Position numbers and translations under genes: made by a program. Source: an uncultured Lachnospiraceae bacterium (GTDB lineage Bacteria; Bacillota; Clostridia; Lachnospirales; Lachnospiraceae). From it: DNA of 5,705 nt. The notes below the pieces were generated by a model, which searched no databases, had not been told where the DNA came from, and saw nothing but the letters and a program-made list of their open reading frames with translations. Every line of letters starts with the position of its first letter. The stretch's first letter is position 1. This document shows, piece by piece, positions 1 through 5,689 of the stretch. The stretch spans positions 1 through 5,705 of the forward strand of contig USKC01000210.1 of the NCBI GenBank assembly GCA_900555195.1. The letters run 5' to 3'.

Positions 1-50
1 CCTTCCTCTGGTTTGGGATCTTCTGCTGCTCCCGCAGCGGCTCCTATCAT
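1..50 (-). CDS. Possible 5' end of a further gene running off the window
   Basis: An ATG at 48-50 overlaps the stop of the preceding gene (TAATG) and opens a frame that continues to the window edge, reading MIGAAAGAAEDPKPEE. Alanine/glycine and then acidic-proline composition suggests a flexible N-terminus. Only 16 codons are visible and no strong ribosome site is seen, so the call rests on the one-base overlap typical of coupled genes. Confidence 0.3.
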   Translation of the reverse strand, partial: MIGAAAGAAEDPKPEE

Positions 51-637
51 TATTCGTAATACATCCAAAAAACAGCAAAATTTTTCGGATGTTCAATCAT
101 GCTCTGTTTTTCGGCTTCTCCAAGCTTCGTACTGAAGCTATATCCGAAAGTTTCCTCTGTAATGATAATCCCATAGCAGGCATATTCAAAATGCCCATCC
201 AATTCCGCCAAGGATTTCCTCAAATTGTACAGCACAGTATCGTAATGAAAACCATCTTCCTTCTTTCCGTGCTCAAGCGCCTCAAAAACGGAAAACAAAT
301 CAGATTTATGCCATGTTTCTTTGAGTTTTTCAAAGGGTTCAAGGCGGGCTTTTAGCCTTTCCATAAGGGTGATATTCCATTTCTCCGCAACCCCTATTAT
401 TCCGTCTGGTCTTTCTACCCCAAGAAGCCAATCATCCTTCAGGTCAGATGTATCAAGATCGGACACGCTGTCTACTGCTCCAGGGAAATTATACATCATA
501 GTGTACTTCGCAGCCTCGTGAACTTTTCGGCAAAATTTTTCCTTCCCAAGGTCGTCAAATGCTTCATCTATATCCTCGTATTCATCGAAGATATCATGCA
601 ACTCCATAATGACTCTTACGCCTTCTGCCATTCTCAT
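50..637 (-). CDS. Hypothetical protein, 195 aa
   Basis: I do not recognise this family. The protein has a strongly acidic N-terminal stretch (DIFDEYEDIDEAFDDLG, about 14-30), a central charged helical region (about 88-130, with LMERLKARLEPFEKLKETW) and an aromatic-rich C-terminal part (about 145-195) ending FAVFWMYYE. There is no signal peptide, membrane segment or catalytic motif that I can name, and it is probably cytoplasmic. GGAGG lies three bases before the first ATG (637) and nine bases before a second in-frame ATG (631); spacing favours 631, so the product may start MAEGVRVIMEL. It is 86 nt downstream of the YolD gene on the same strand and could be read from the same transcript or from a weak promoter in that gap. 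Its stop overlaps the next possible start as TAATG. Codon structure and ribosome site support a real gene. Confidence 0.75.
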   Translation of the reverse strand: MRMAEGVRVIMELHDIFDEYEDIDEAFDDLGKEKFCRKVHEAAKYTMMYNFPGAVDSVSDLDTSDLKDDWLLGVERPDGIIGVAEKWNITLMERLKARLEPFEKLKETWHKSDLFSVFEALEHGKKEDGFHYDTVLYNLRKSLAELDGHFEYACYGIIITEETFGYSFSTKLGEAEKQSMIEHPKNFAVFWMYYE

Positions 638-696
638 ATTCCTCCGTTTCTAATTCTTGACCCATGGATCAATCTGTCATTAACTACAAAAGGAAT

Positions 697-709
697 ATGC
701 ATGATGCAT
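697..709. repeat. ATGCAT-G-ATGCAT palindrome between YolD gene and 195-aa gene
   Basis: Two ATGCAT palindromes separated by one base make a 13-base dyad in the 86-nt gap. On the minus strand it falls between TTTACA (a possible -35, 716-721) and a poor -10 (TATTCC, 693-698) at 17-base spacing. It could be an operator over a weak internal promoter, or chance. The rest of the gap shows nothing but the GGAGG ribosome site at 641-645. Confidence 0.2.
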
Positions 710-723
710 TGTGCTGTAAAAAA

Positions 724-1137
724 TCAATCCCTCTCATCCCATGTCAGGTCAAGAACATCCTCAATCCTGATCCTGTCCCCATCAGAAAAAATAATTTCTT
801 GACTAAATTGGTCAATTTTTTTGACTGCACCAGTTCCGATCTGGAATGATCCACCCTCTTTCTTTTCATCCGGAAGGAAGTAAGTGACCGAAAGTTGGGC
901 GTCCGGCGGGCTGTTCAAAAGAAACTGTTGGAACTTCGCATCTAGCTCTTCTCTCTCACTTTCAGTCAATGTCGGCCGTTCTTCCGTATAACGGACAGTC
1001 TCATTCACCAGATCCCCGTATCCGGTCAGCGCCGCAAAAGGGCTGAATTGGGCAGCCCTGTCCGACATGGACATGTGGGGGTGATGGTCTGAGACATGGT
1101 GTGGAAGGTTGATAATGTCATCATAGTTGTCTGCCAT
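724..1137 (-). CDS. YolD-like protein, partner of Y-family polymerase
   Basis: The 137-residue protein begins MADNYDDIINLPHH and carries the YolD signature HHVSDHHPHMSMSDRAAQF followed by SPFAALTGYGD within residues 14-43. After a charged helix (about 52-72, ESEREELDAKF) come beta-type segments (about 82-130). YolD proteins are regularly encoded with UvrX/UmuC-like polymerases in Bacillus and clostridial mobile elements and are thought to be UmuD-like partners in damage-induced mutagenesis, although they are unrelated to LexA-type proteases. I chose the ATG at 1137, which has AAGGA nine bases upstream. A TTG at 1143 in the same frame overlaps the hydrolase stop but is too close to that ribosome site. 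The hydrolase stop lies two bases upstream, so translation is probably coupled. The distance from the polymerase gene is due only to the inserted hydrolase. Confidence 0.93.
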   Translation of the reverse strand: MADNYDDIINLPHHVSDHHPHMSMSDRAAQFSPFAALTGYGDLVNETVRYTEERPTLTESEREELDAKFQQFLLNSPPDAQLSVTYFLPDEKKEGGSFQIGTGAVKKIDQFSQEIIFSDGDRIRIEDVLDLTWDERD

Positions 1138-1139
1138 GG

Positions 1140-1982
1140 TCAATAGTCCTTTTTCTCTATACTTTCCTGCGGAGCAAAGAAATGTTTTTGGGCATAGGCG
1201 AAATGGCGGATGAACTCCCTGGCTGCGTGCCTGCTGGCCGGGTGAAAAGGCATAAACATATCAAAGGCATGAAACAGACCGCGATATACATTCAGCCCAG
1301 CCTTAATCCCTGCACGCCTGAGGTTTTGAACATATTCAACCGCCTCCATATAAAATGGTTCCGCTGTAGATACAAAGGAATAAGCCGGCGGCAGGCCGGA
1401 GTAGTCCTCTCGTCGTGCCGGCGCCGCATAACATGGAACCTCTTTATGAGCAAACCTGCGCAAGTATATCCTCCACGCATGATGATTCCTTCTTGTATTC
1501 CATACAAGAGCGTGGTTGTTCTTTGAACTTTCGGTATCGCGGTCGTCGAGCATCGGATATAAAGGCATCTGGAAAGCAATCCGTATCCCTCCAATATCCT
1601 TTTCGTACATGCATAGGGCAGCGGTCAGCCCGCCTCCTGCACTCTCCCCTCCTACCATGAGCTGATCAGAGCGGATTCCAAGCTCATCCGCATGATCCAG
1701 CATATATTTCAGAGCGACATGACAGTCTATGAGAGCCGCCGGATATGGTGCTTTACCAGAAAGACGGTAATCTGGAGAGATGACCACCGCTCCAGATTTC
1801 TCTACCAGGTCTTTCGCACGGGTGAAATATACCATCTCCGGCATTCCGGTAGCATATCCGCCGCCATGGATCCATAACACACCAGTCCGCATTTGATTAT
1901 TTCCTTCAGGCTGAAGGATAAGGAGTTTCATTCTTCTTCTATTCGCCGGTATCCAGATTTTCCGTGATCTATATTTCTTCAT
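1140..1982 (-). CDS. Alpha/beta hydrolase, hormone-sensitive-lipase (acetyl esterase) type
   Basis: The 280-residue protein is an esterase/lipase-like enzyme of the HSL family. The oxyanion-hole motif is HGGG (39-42), followed by SPDYRL (69-74). The nucleophile S114 is in GGESAGGG, and the histidine is H238 in GLFHAFD. At the place of the usual acid (Asp in a DPLRDE-type motif) the sequence reads TAEPFYMEA, so E208 would be the third member of the triad. There is no signal peptide, so it should act in the cytoplasm, probably on short acyl esters; the substrate is unknown. Its ATG follows the polymerase stop by 14 nt, with GGA-rich sequence upstream. Its TGA is two bases from the YolD ATG. It is therefore co-transcribed with a DNA-repair pair, which is unexpected for a metabolic esterase. 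The fold and family are secure; the link to repair is inferred only from position. Confidence 0.92.
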   Translation of the reverse strand: MKKYRSRKIWIPANRRRMKLLILQPEGNNQMRTGVLWIHGGGYATGMPEMVYFTRAKDLVEKSGAVVISPDYRLSGKAPYPAALIDCHVALKYMLDHADELGIRSDQLMVGGESAGGGLTAALCMYEKDIGGIRIAFQMPLYPMLDDRDTESSKNNHALVWNTRRNHHAWRIYLRRFAHKEVPCYAAPARREDYSGLPPAYSFVSTAEPFYMEAVEYVQNLRRAGIKAGLNVYRGLFHAFDMFMPFHPASRHAAREFIRHFAYAQKHFFAPQESIEKKDY

Positions 1983-1996
1983 AGTGATTTCCAGTC

Positions 1997-3520
1997 CTAT
2001 GCTTTATGTCCCCCGATTTGGGAATTCCTTTCCTTCGCAGTAGCGCCCTCCTGCAGGTTCATACCTTTTAGGATCGCATTCTTCCCGAACTTCTTTTTAA
2101 TCTCCAGCATGGCTTCCTGCATTTTCCGCTCTTTTTCCAAATCCTTCTCTTCTTTTTTGGCCTGCTTTTCCTGAGCGGAATAATCAGTAAAAAGGCTGAG
2201 CTGCTCATATTGAAGTTCCTGTCTGGCTTCGGATTCGGGGATAACATGGGTTGCTACCAGATTAATCCGTCGTACCAGAAGATCCCTGTCCATGATCCGG
2301 TCATACAGGTCCAGTACTGCCTGGATAATTAAATGCGAGGAAGAGGTATATTGCTTTATATTTCCGGTTCCATGTGCATGTTTGGGGATTTCCCTGCCGT
2401 AGCGGTCGGTTTTTATCTCCCCATGATATTTATCCCGGTGTTCTGGATCCTTCAGGTTATCTACATCGTATCCGACAGTAAGCACAACCTGGTCCGTTAC
2501 GAGTCTTTTACTCACCAAATCAAGCGCCAGGGAATCTGCCATCTCATGCACGACCAGCCTTGCTTTCTCGAAGGTATAGGGACATTGGAGCACCTGACCG
2601 GCCCCTACACTCTTGCTTTCTGGTTTATATGCCTTAATATCGGCAATGGTGCATGGCTCCCATCCCCAGGCATGGTCGATCAGGAGTTCCGCATTGACAC
2701 CAAACAGTTTATACAGCAGATCTTCATTATAGTAATCCCGGCTGCTTCCTACCGAACATCTGGCTATATCTCCCATCGTATACAGACCCACGCTTTTCAG
2801 TTTCTTCTGGTATCCTCTCCCCACCCTCCAGAAATCGGTGAGAGGACGGTGATCCCACAGGGAACGTCTGTAGCTCATCTCATCCAGCTCTGCGATCCTA
2901 ACCCCATTGGAGTCGGCTGGGATGTGCTTGGCTTCGATGTCCATGGCGACTTTGCAGAGATACAGGTTTGTTCCGATACCAGCGGTTGCCGTGATCCCTG
3001 TCGTCTTCAGAACGTCAAGGATCATTTTCATGGCAAGCTCCCGTGGGGACATCCCATAAGTCCGCAGATAGCCGGTCACATCCATGAAAACCTCATCTAT
3101 GGAATATACATGGATATCTTCGGGTGCAATATACTTCAGATAGACCTGGTATATCTGTGAACTGATTTTCATATACCGCGCCATCTGCGGTGGAGCGACT
3201 ATGTAGTCGATTGCCAGAGATGTATCAGATTTCAGCTCAGAATCTATTATGGACGCTCCGGAGAACGATTTCCCAGGAGCATTTTGTTTCCTCCGTATGT
3301 TTGCTTCCTTCACTTTCTGGACGACCTCAAATAGCCGCGGTCGTCCGGGAATGCCATATGCTTTCAAAGACGGAGAAACAGCCAAGCATATGGTTTTTTC
3401 TGTGCGTGACGGGTCTGCCACTACAAGGTTGGTTATCATTGGGTCCAGGCCGCGGTCCATACACTCTACAGATGCATAAAATGATTTTAAATCAATCGCT
3501 ATATATCTTCTGTCTTCCAT
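1997..3520 (-). CDS. Y-family translesion DNA polymerase (mobile-element UmuC/UvrX-like)
   Basis: This error-prone DNA polymerase copies past damaged bases. The 507-residue protein has the palm aspartate D10 in AIDLKSFYASVE (8-19) and the catalytic pair D142/E143 in YSIDEVFMD (139-147). A thumb/helix-hairpin-helix region covers about 228-255 (FWRVGRGYQKKLKSVGLYT), and the little-finger domain covers roughly 300-430. QLSLF (440-444) is a textbook beta-clamp binding peptide. It is followed by a Lys/Glu-rich probable coiled coil (448-478) and a conserved-looking tail, KKFGKNAILKGMNL and ERNSQIGGHKA (475-507). Chromosomal DinB/Pol IV is shorter (about 350-420 residues); this longer form is typical of phages, plasmids and conjugative elements, where it pairs with YolD proteins. 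The ATG at 3520 is preferred over an in-frame start at 3562 because AGAGGG precedes it by six bases and the catalytic motif then sits at the usual distance. It is the first gene of an operon with the hydrolase and YolD. Confidence 0.95.
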   Translation of the reverse strand: MEDRRYIAIDLKSFYASVECMDRGLDPMITNLVVADPSRTEKTICLAVSPSLKAYGIPGRPRLFEVVQKVKEANIRRKQNAPGKSFSGASIIDSELKSDTSLAIDYIVAPPQMARYMKISSQIYQVYLKYIAPEDIHVYSIDEVFMDVTGYLRTYGMSPRELAMKMILDVLKTTGITATAGIGTNLYLCKVAMDIEAKHIPADSNGVRIAELDEMSYRRSLWDHRPLTDFWRVGRGYQKKLKSVGLYTMGDIARCSVGSSRDYYNEDLLYKLFGVNAELLIDHAWGWEPCTIADIKAYKPESKSVGAGQVLQCPYTFEKARLVVHEMADSLALDLVSKRLVTDQVVLTVGYDVDNLKDPEHRDKYHGEIKTDRYGREIPKHAHGTGNIKQYTSSSHLIIQAVLDLYDRIMDRDLLVRRINLVATHVIPESEARQELQYEQLSLFTDYSAQEKQAKKEEKDLEKERKMQEAMLEIKKKFGKNAILKGMNLQEGATAKERNSQIGGHKA

Positions 3521-3522
3521 AT

Positions 3523-3536
3523 CGAACCCTCTTTTG
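3523..3536. promoter_or_regulatory. Possible degenerate LexA (SOS) box at the polymerase transcription start
   Basis: The plus strand reads CGAAC-CCTC-TTTTG. The Gram-positive LexA box has the form CGAAC-N4-GTTYG, so one half-site is perfect and the other has one mismatch. It would lie at about +6 to +19, overlapping the ribosome site (AGAGGG, 3528-3533). Polymerases of this type are often SOS-controlled, which is the reason to mention it. The overlap with the Shine-Dalgarno sequence could equally explain the resemblance. Confidence 0.22.
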
Positions 3537-3547
3537 TATATGACAAT

Positions 3548-3576
3548 ATTATAAAGAAACAAAATAACATCTGCAA
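3548..3576 (-). promoter_or_regulatory. Sigma-A type promoter of the polymerase-hydrolase-YolD operon
   Basis: On the minus strand a perfect TATAAT (-10, 3548-3553) lies 17 bases downstream of TTGCAG (-35, 3571-3576). The -35 matches the TTGACA consensus only in its first three bases, so the promoter may need an activator or be moderate. Transcription would start near 3541, giving a leader of about 20 nt before the polymerase ATG at 3520. It lies between the terminator of the upstream operon and the polymerase gene, where a promoter is needed. Confidence 0.65.
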
Positions 3577-3580
3577 TACA

Positions 3581-3607
3581 GAAAAAGGGCAGCCGATAGC
3601 TGCCCTT
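3581..3607 (-). terminator. Rho-independent terminator after the methyltransferase gene
   Basis: A nine-base perfect stem (AAGGGCAGC / GCTGCCCTT, plus-strand arms 3585-3593 and 3599-3607) with a five-base loop is followed on the minus strand by TTTTT. It starts 7 nt past the methyltransferase stop codon and ends just before the -35 region of the polymerase promoter. It therefore separates two transcription units. On the plus strand no T-run follows the stem, so it is directional. Confidence 0.88.
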
Positions 3608-3613
3608 GGTGAA

Positions 3614-4078
3614 TTATTCTTTTTTTTGAAACACCAGCCATCTGGTTTTCCCTCTCTGGTCGCCAAACAGCGGATGGTATCCGATGGCTTTAAGCATTTG
3701 CGAAAGACTGATTTGTTCCGTATTCCATTTCATGATCAACGTGTGGGTCGGCTTTAAAACCCGCATGCATTCTGAAAATCCTGCTTTCAAGTACGGTTGC
3801 CATTCTTTCGGCAAAACACCATATTTCTGAGCCAACCAGGATTTTTCCCCTGCATAGATCAAATGCGGTGGATCAAAAACCACCAAGTTGAACGTATTAT
3901 CTGGATACGGCATATCCCGGAAATCCATTTCCACATCCGGTTCGATCACCAACGTACGACCATCACATAAGGTTGTGCTGACATACCGATTGTCTGCAAA
4001 GACTACATCAGGATTATTCCTGTCGAACCAGAACATCCGGCTGCCGCAACATGCGTCAAGGATTGTTTTGTCACTCAT
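3614..4078 (-). CDS. Class I SAM-dependent methyltransferase, phage/mobile-element type with DPPH motif
   Basis: The 154-residue protein has a Rossmann-type methyltransferase layout. The SAM-binding motif I is ILDACCGSRMF (6-16), an acidic strand end VVFAD follows (25-29), and then DFRDMPYPDNTF (52-63). The catalytic-type motif is VVFDPPH (66-72), and a late strand is VLKPTHTLIMKW (107-118). DPPH resembles the (D/N/S)PP(Y/F/W/H) motif of amino-methyltransferases acting on adenine N6 or cytosine N4, so nucleic acid is the likely substrate, but no target-recognition domain is visible at this size. Similar small stand-alone enzymes are common in Firmicute prophages and conjugative elements. There is no restriction gene beside it. 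Its ATG overlaps the stop of the preceding 51-aa ORF (ATGA), and a GAGG lies ten bases upstream. The gene ends just before an intrinsic terminator. The fold is certain; the substrate is inferred. Confidence 0.85.
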   Translation of the reverse strand: MSDKTILDACCGSRMFWFDRNNPDVVFADNRYVSTTLCDGRTLVIEPDVEMDFRDMPYPDNTFNLVVFDPPHLIYAGEKSWLAQKYGVLPKEWQPYLKAGFSECMRVLKPTHTLIMKWNTEQISLSQMLKAIGYHPLFGDQRGKTRWLVFQKKE

Positions 4079-4230
4079 GATCCGCTTACCTCGCTTGTTG
4101 TGTACGCAATTGCAAGAATCCCGGCTTCAGCCGGACTATCCGAAGCCCTGGCTATTTTTTCCATGGAGTTCAGAAAAGGATCACCGTCACCGTGTTCTTT
4201 TTCTGGATCTCTCTTAACACATTCAGGCAT
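4075..4230 (-). CDS. Small hypothetical protein, 51 aa, between hypothetical gene and methyltransferase
   Basis: This short ORF encodes a 51-residue acidic protein starting MPECVKRDPEKEHGDGD and containing an alanine-rich helical half (MEKIARASDSPAEAGILAIA, residues 23-42). Its ATG (4228-4230) shares a base with the stop of the upstream gene (TAATG) and is preceded by AAGG with a five-base spacer, so it has its own plausible ribosome site. Its TGA (4075-4077) overlaps the methyltransferase ATG as ATGA. Both junctions are typical of translational coupling. An alternative reading is that it is the 3' part of the upstream gene, split by loss of one G in the run at 4281-4285. With one extra G the two frames join into one protein of about 149 residues. 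The frame stays open back to about 4298 without a start codon, which fits that alternative. No family is recognised. Confidence 0.5.
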   Translation of the reverse strand: MPECVKRDPEKEHGDGDPFLNSMEKIARASDSPAEAGILAIAYTTSEVSGS

Positions 4231-4523
4231 TAATACCTTGATATCAATGTCTTTTCCAAATTTGCCGATATCATCCGTATCCCCCGTTCTTCTGCAACTT
4301 TATCTGCATACCTGACTGCATCTTCCTTGTTAAGGGCATTGAAATAATAATCTTTCGGCACATTTGGATTGTAGAAAAATTCGATAAACATGGAAGTCCC
4401 GCCATGGTTATGTCCCAATCCAAAGGTTGCGATCTCATACATTGGCTCTCCGCATTCTTTCCAAACTTTTCCGTCATATATGGCGTACGAGGCCGCCTTT
4501 TTCAATATTCCTGCCAGTTTCAT
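4230..4523 (-). CDS. Hypothetical protein, 97 aa, possibly 5'-cut by the IscB element
   Basis: I do not recognise the family. The product begins MKLAGILKKAASYAIYDG and contains a Gly/His patch (FGLGHNHGG, about residues 38-46), an aromatic stretch (MFIEFFYNPN, about 49-58) and a charged helical end (about 68-97). It looks soluble, with no signal peptide or membrane segment. The ATG at 4521-4523 is the first ATG after the IscB right-end hairpin. A GTG at 4545-4547 in the same frame lies inside the hairpin and would add eight residues. Neither has a Shine-Dalgarno sequence, so the native 5' end was probably displaced by the insertion. The stop codon (4230-4232) overlaps the ATG of the next small ORF as TAATG. 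It is upstream of the methyltransferase in what appears to be one short operon. Its coding quality is reasonable, but whether it is still translated is uncertain. Confidence 0.55.
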   Translation of the reverse strand: MKLAGILKKAASYAIYDGKVWKECGEPMYEIATFGLGHNHGGTSMFIEFFYNPNVPKDYYFNALNKEDAVRYADKVAEERGIRMISANLEKTLISRY

Positions 4524-4524
4524 C

Positions 4525-4582
4525 AAAAGCGGCGTCCGCGGGGACACCCGTGTCTTTAGACATGGGAGGAAGCGCCGCTTTT
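4525..4582 (-). repeat. Right-end nested hairpin of the IscB insertion element
   Basis: The 10-bp arms 4525-4534 (AAAAGCGGCG) and 4573-4582 (CGCCGCTTTT) are perfect inverted repeats. Inside them, 4547-4554 (CCCGTGTC) pairs with 4559-4566 (GACATGGG) across a four-base TTTA loop, with one G-T wobble. The iscB stop codon (4556-4558) lies in that loop. A CCCATGTCTAAAGACACGGG-type stem at the 3' end of the nuclease gene is the standard look of an IS200/IS605 right end, where subterminal hairpins are recognised by the TnpA transposase. On the minus strand the outer stem is followed by TTTT, so it may also act as a weak intrinsic terminator. The exact element boundary cannot be fixed, as this family makes no target duplication; it is probably near 4524-4530. 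Confidence 0.7.
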
Positions 4583-5689
4583 TACCTGTCCGGTATAGAC
4601 CAGCCCCTGGTTCCCCGCGGCTATCCTACATTTTGACTTCAGGAATTCTACTGTTTTTCCCGCCACTTTTGTCTGATAATATTCCCCATGGTTGCCAGTC
4701 AGGAGATATCTCTTTCCGTCAAAGATAAAGCTACTCCCAGGAAGGGGCCTCTGCATGTTGTTCCGGATCCGGATGCTTTTCACCGCCCTCAGGCGGGAAC
4801 GCTTTCTCTCCGCTTCCTGCAAGCCGTTTCTCTCAGTTTCTTTGGTAAACCAGTCCTCCAGCGAGTCCTGGGTCTGAAGCTTCCCGTCCTTCTCTTTCCC
4901 GGAAGGGTCTGCCAGAATTGCCTTTTTCCGGTTGACCGCCACCTTTTCTTTCCCCAGGTAATAATACCTGTTCCGGAAAGATTTTATCCTGGCACGGTCA
5001 TGCCTCCGGAACTGTTCCATCTGGTATGTCATTCCCGGGAATACGATCCCGTCCACCTTCTCCAAAATGCTGCACGCAATGCAGGCGGCATCACGGTCAT
5101 GGTCTTTTTCTATGCCGTGGTCTTCCCGGAACTGCTTCGTGCTGTACCCGGCTGTCACATAGGTATGGTCCGGGAACAGTTCCGTGTAACTGTCCACCAG
5201 GTACGGGATGATCTGGTTCAGCACGGACAGGGCCCCGTATTTCTTATTCAGCCCGGCTTTCTTTTTCTTCAATTTCCGGAACCATTCTTCCGACTTATGG
5301 ACTTTATCGTGGCATGCATTGCATAACCCCGCCGTATTAGGAAGGGTATTGCTTCCTCCCCTGCTCCGGGGGATGATGTGGTGGTAATGCTCGATCTCAT
5401 GTTTACAGAAGATACAGGTTCCGCCCTGCTGCTCCTTTACGGCATTTTCCACACTCCCTTTCCCATGCAGGGGGCCGTACTGGAACTGCCACCGGAAGAT
5501 ATGCGGGTTGTCCAGTTGCATGAATGCAAACCTGTTGGCTTCCAGCACCACATCCGTTATCGGCAGGATCTTCCGGACCTTCTTCAGGATGTTCAGGTGG
5601 GTCCTTAAAAGCTGCCTTGCCGTAGGCGTCAGCCAGCCCTTCGGGCGGAATAGTGATAGTATAAAAATAGTACAAAGTAAAGATGCCAT
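4556..5689 (-). pseudogene. iscB: 5'-truncated IscB (HNH/RuvC RNA-guided nuclease family, IS200/IS605 group)
   Basis: The open frame encodes 377 residues, of which about residue 15 onward (RPKGWLTP, near 5650) match IscB architecture. Visible parts: the stretch following the bridge region (15-45), RuvC-II with glutamate E50 in VVLEANRF, an HNH domain with zinc pairs CIFC (92-95) and CNAC (123-126), catalytic-type histidine H104 in HHIIPRSRGGS and N118, then RuvC-III with H197 and D200 in HDRDAA. A basic C-terminal domain (about 225-377) ends in a YYQTKV...CRIAAGNQGLVYTG pattern typical of the family. Full IscB proteins also carry an N-terminal PLMP segment, RuvC-I with an essential aspartate, and an Arg-rich bridge helix; none is present. 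Residues 1-14 are hydrophobic and unlike IscB, and a TAG stop lies in frame at 5696-5698. Established: IscB nicks or cuts DNA guided by an omega RNA (HEARO) encoded just upstream. Inferred: this copy is inactive unless the missing part lies outside the window in trans. Confidence 0.85.

Noticed and set aside
2333..3160. Plus-strand open frame of 275 codons opposite the polymerase gene
   Set aside because: It lies wholly antisense to a certain polymerase CDS, has no family features and no good ribosome site, and its composition is what a reversed coding frame gives.
3521..3562. Fourteen-residue N-terminal extension of the polymerase
   Set aside because: It would start inside the -10 region, so it would not be on the mRNA. 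The ATG at 3520 has a well-spaced AGAGGG.
4271..4477. Minus-strand 68-codon frame overlapping the 97-aa gene
   Set aside because: It has no ribosome site or recognisable features and overlaps a better supported frame that continues the operon.
4688..5326. Plus-strand open frame of 212 codons opposite iscB
   Set aside because: It is antisense to recognisable HNH/RuvC coding sequence; its Pro/Phe/Leu-rich translation is typical of a shadow frame.
5403..5675. Minus-strand 90-codon frame within iscB
   Set aside because: It is out of frame with the HNH domain and shows no domain of its own. I also tested it as a frameshifted IscB N-terminus, but it has no RuvC-I or Arg-rich bridge pattern.
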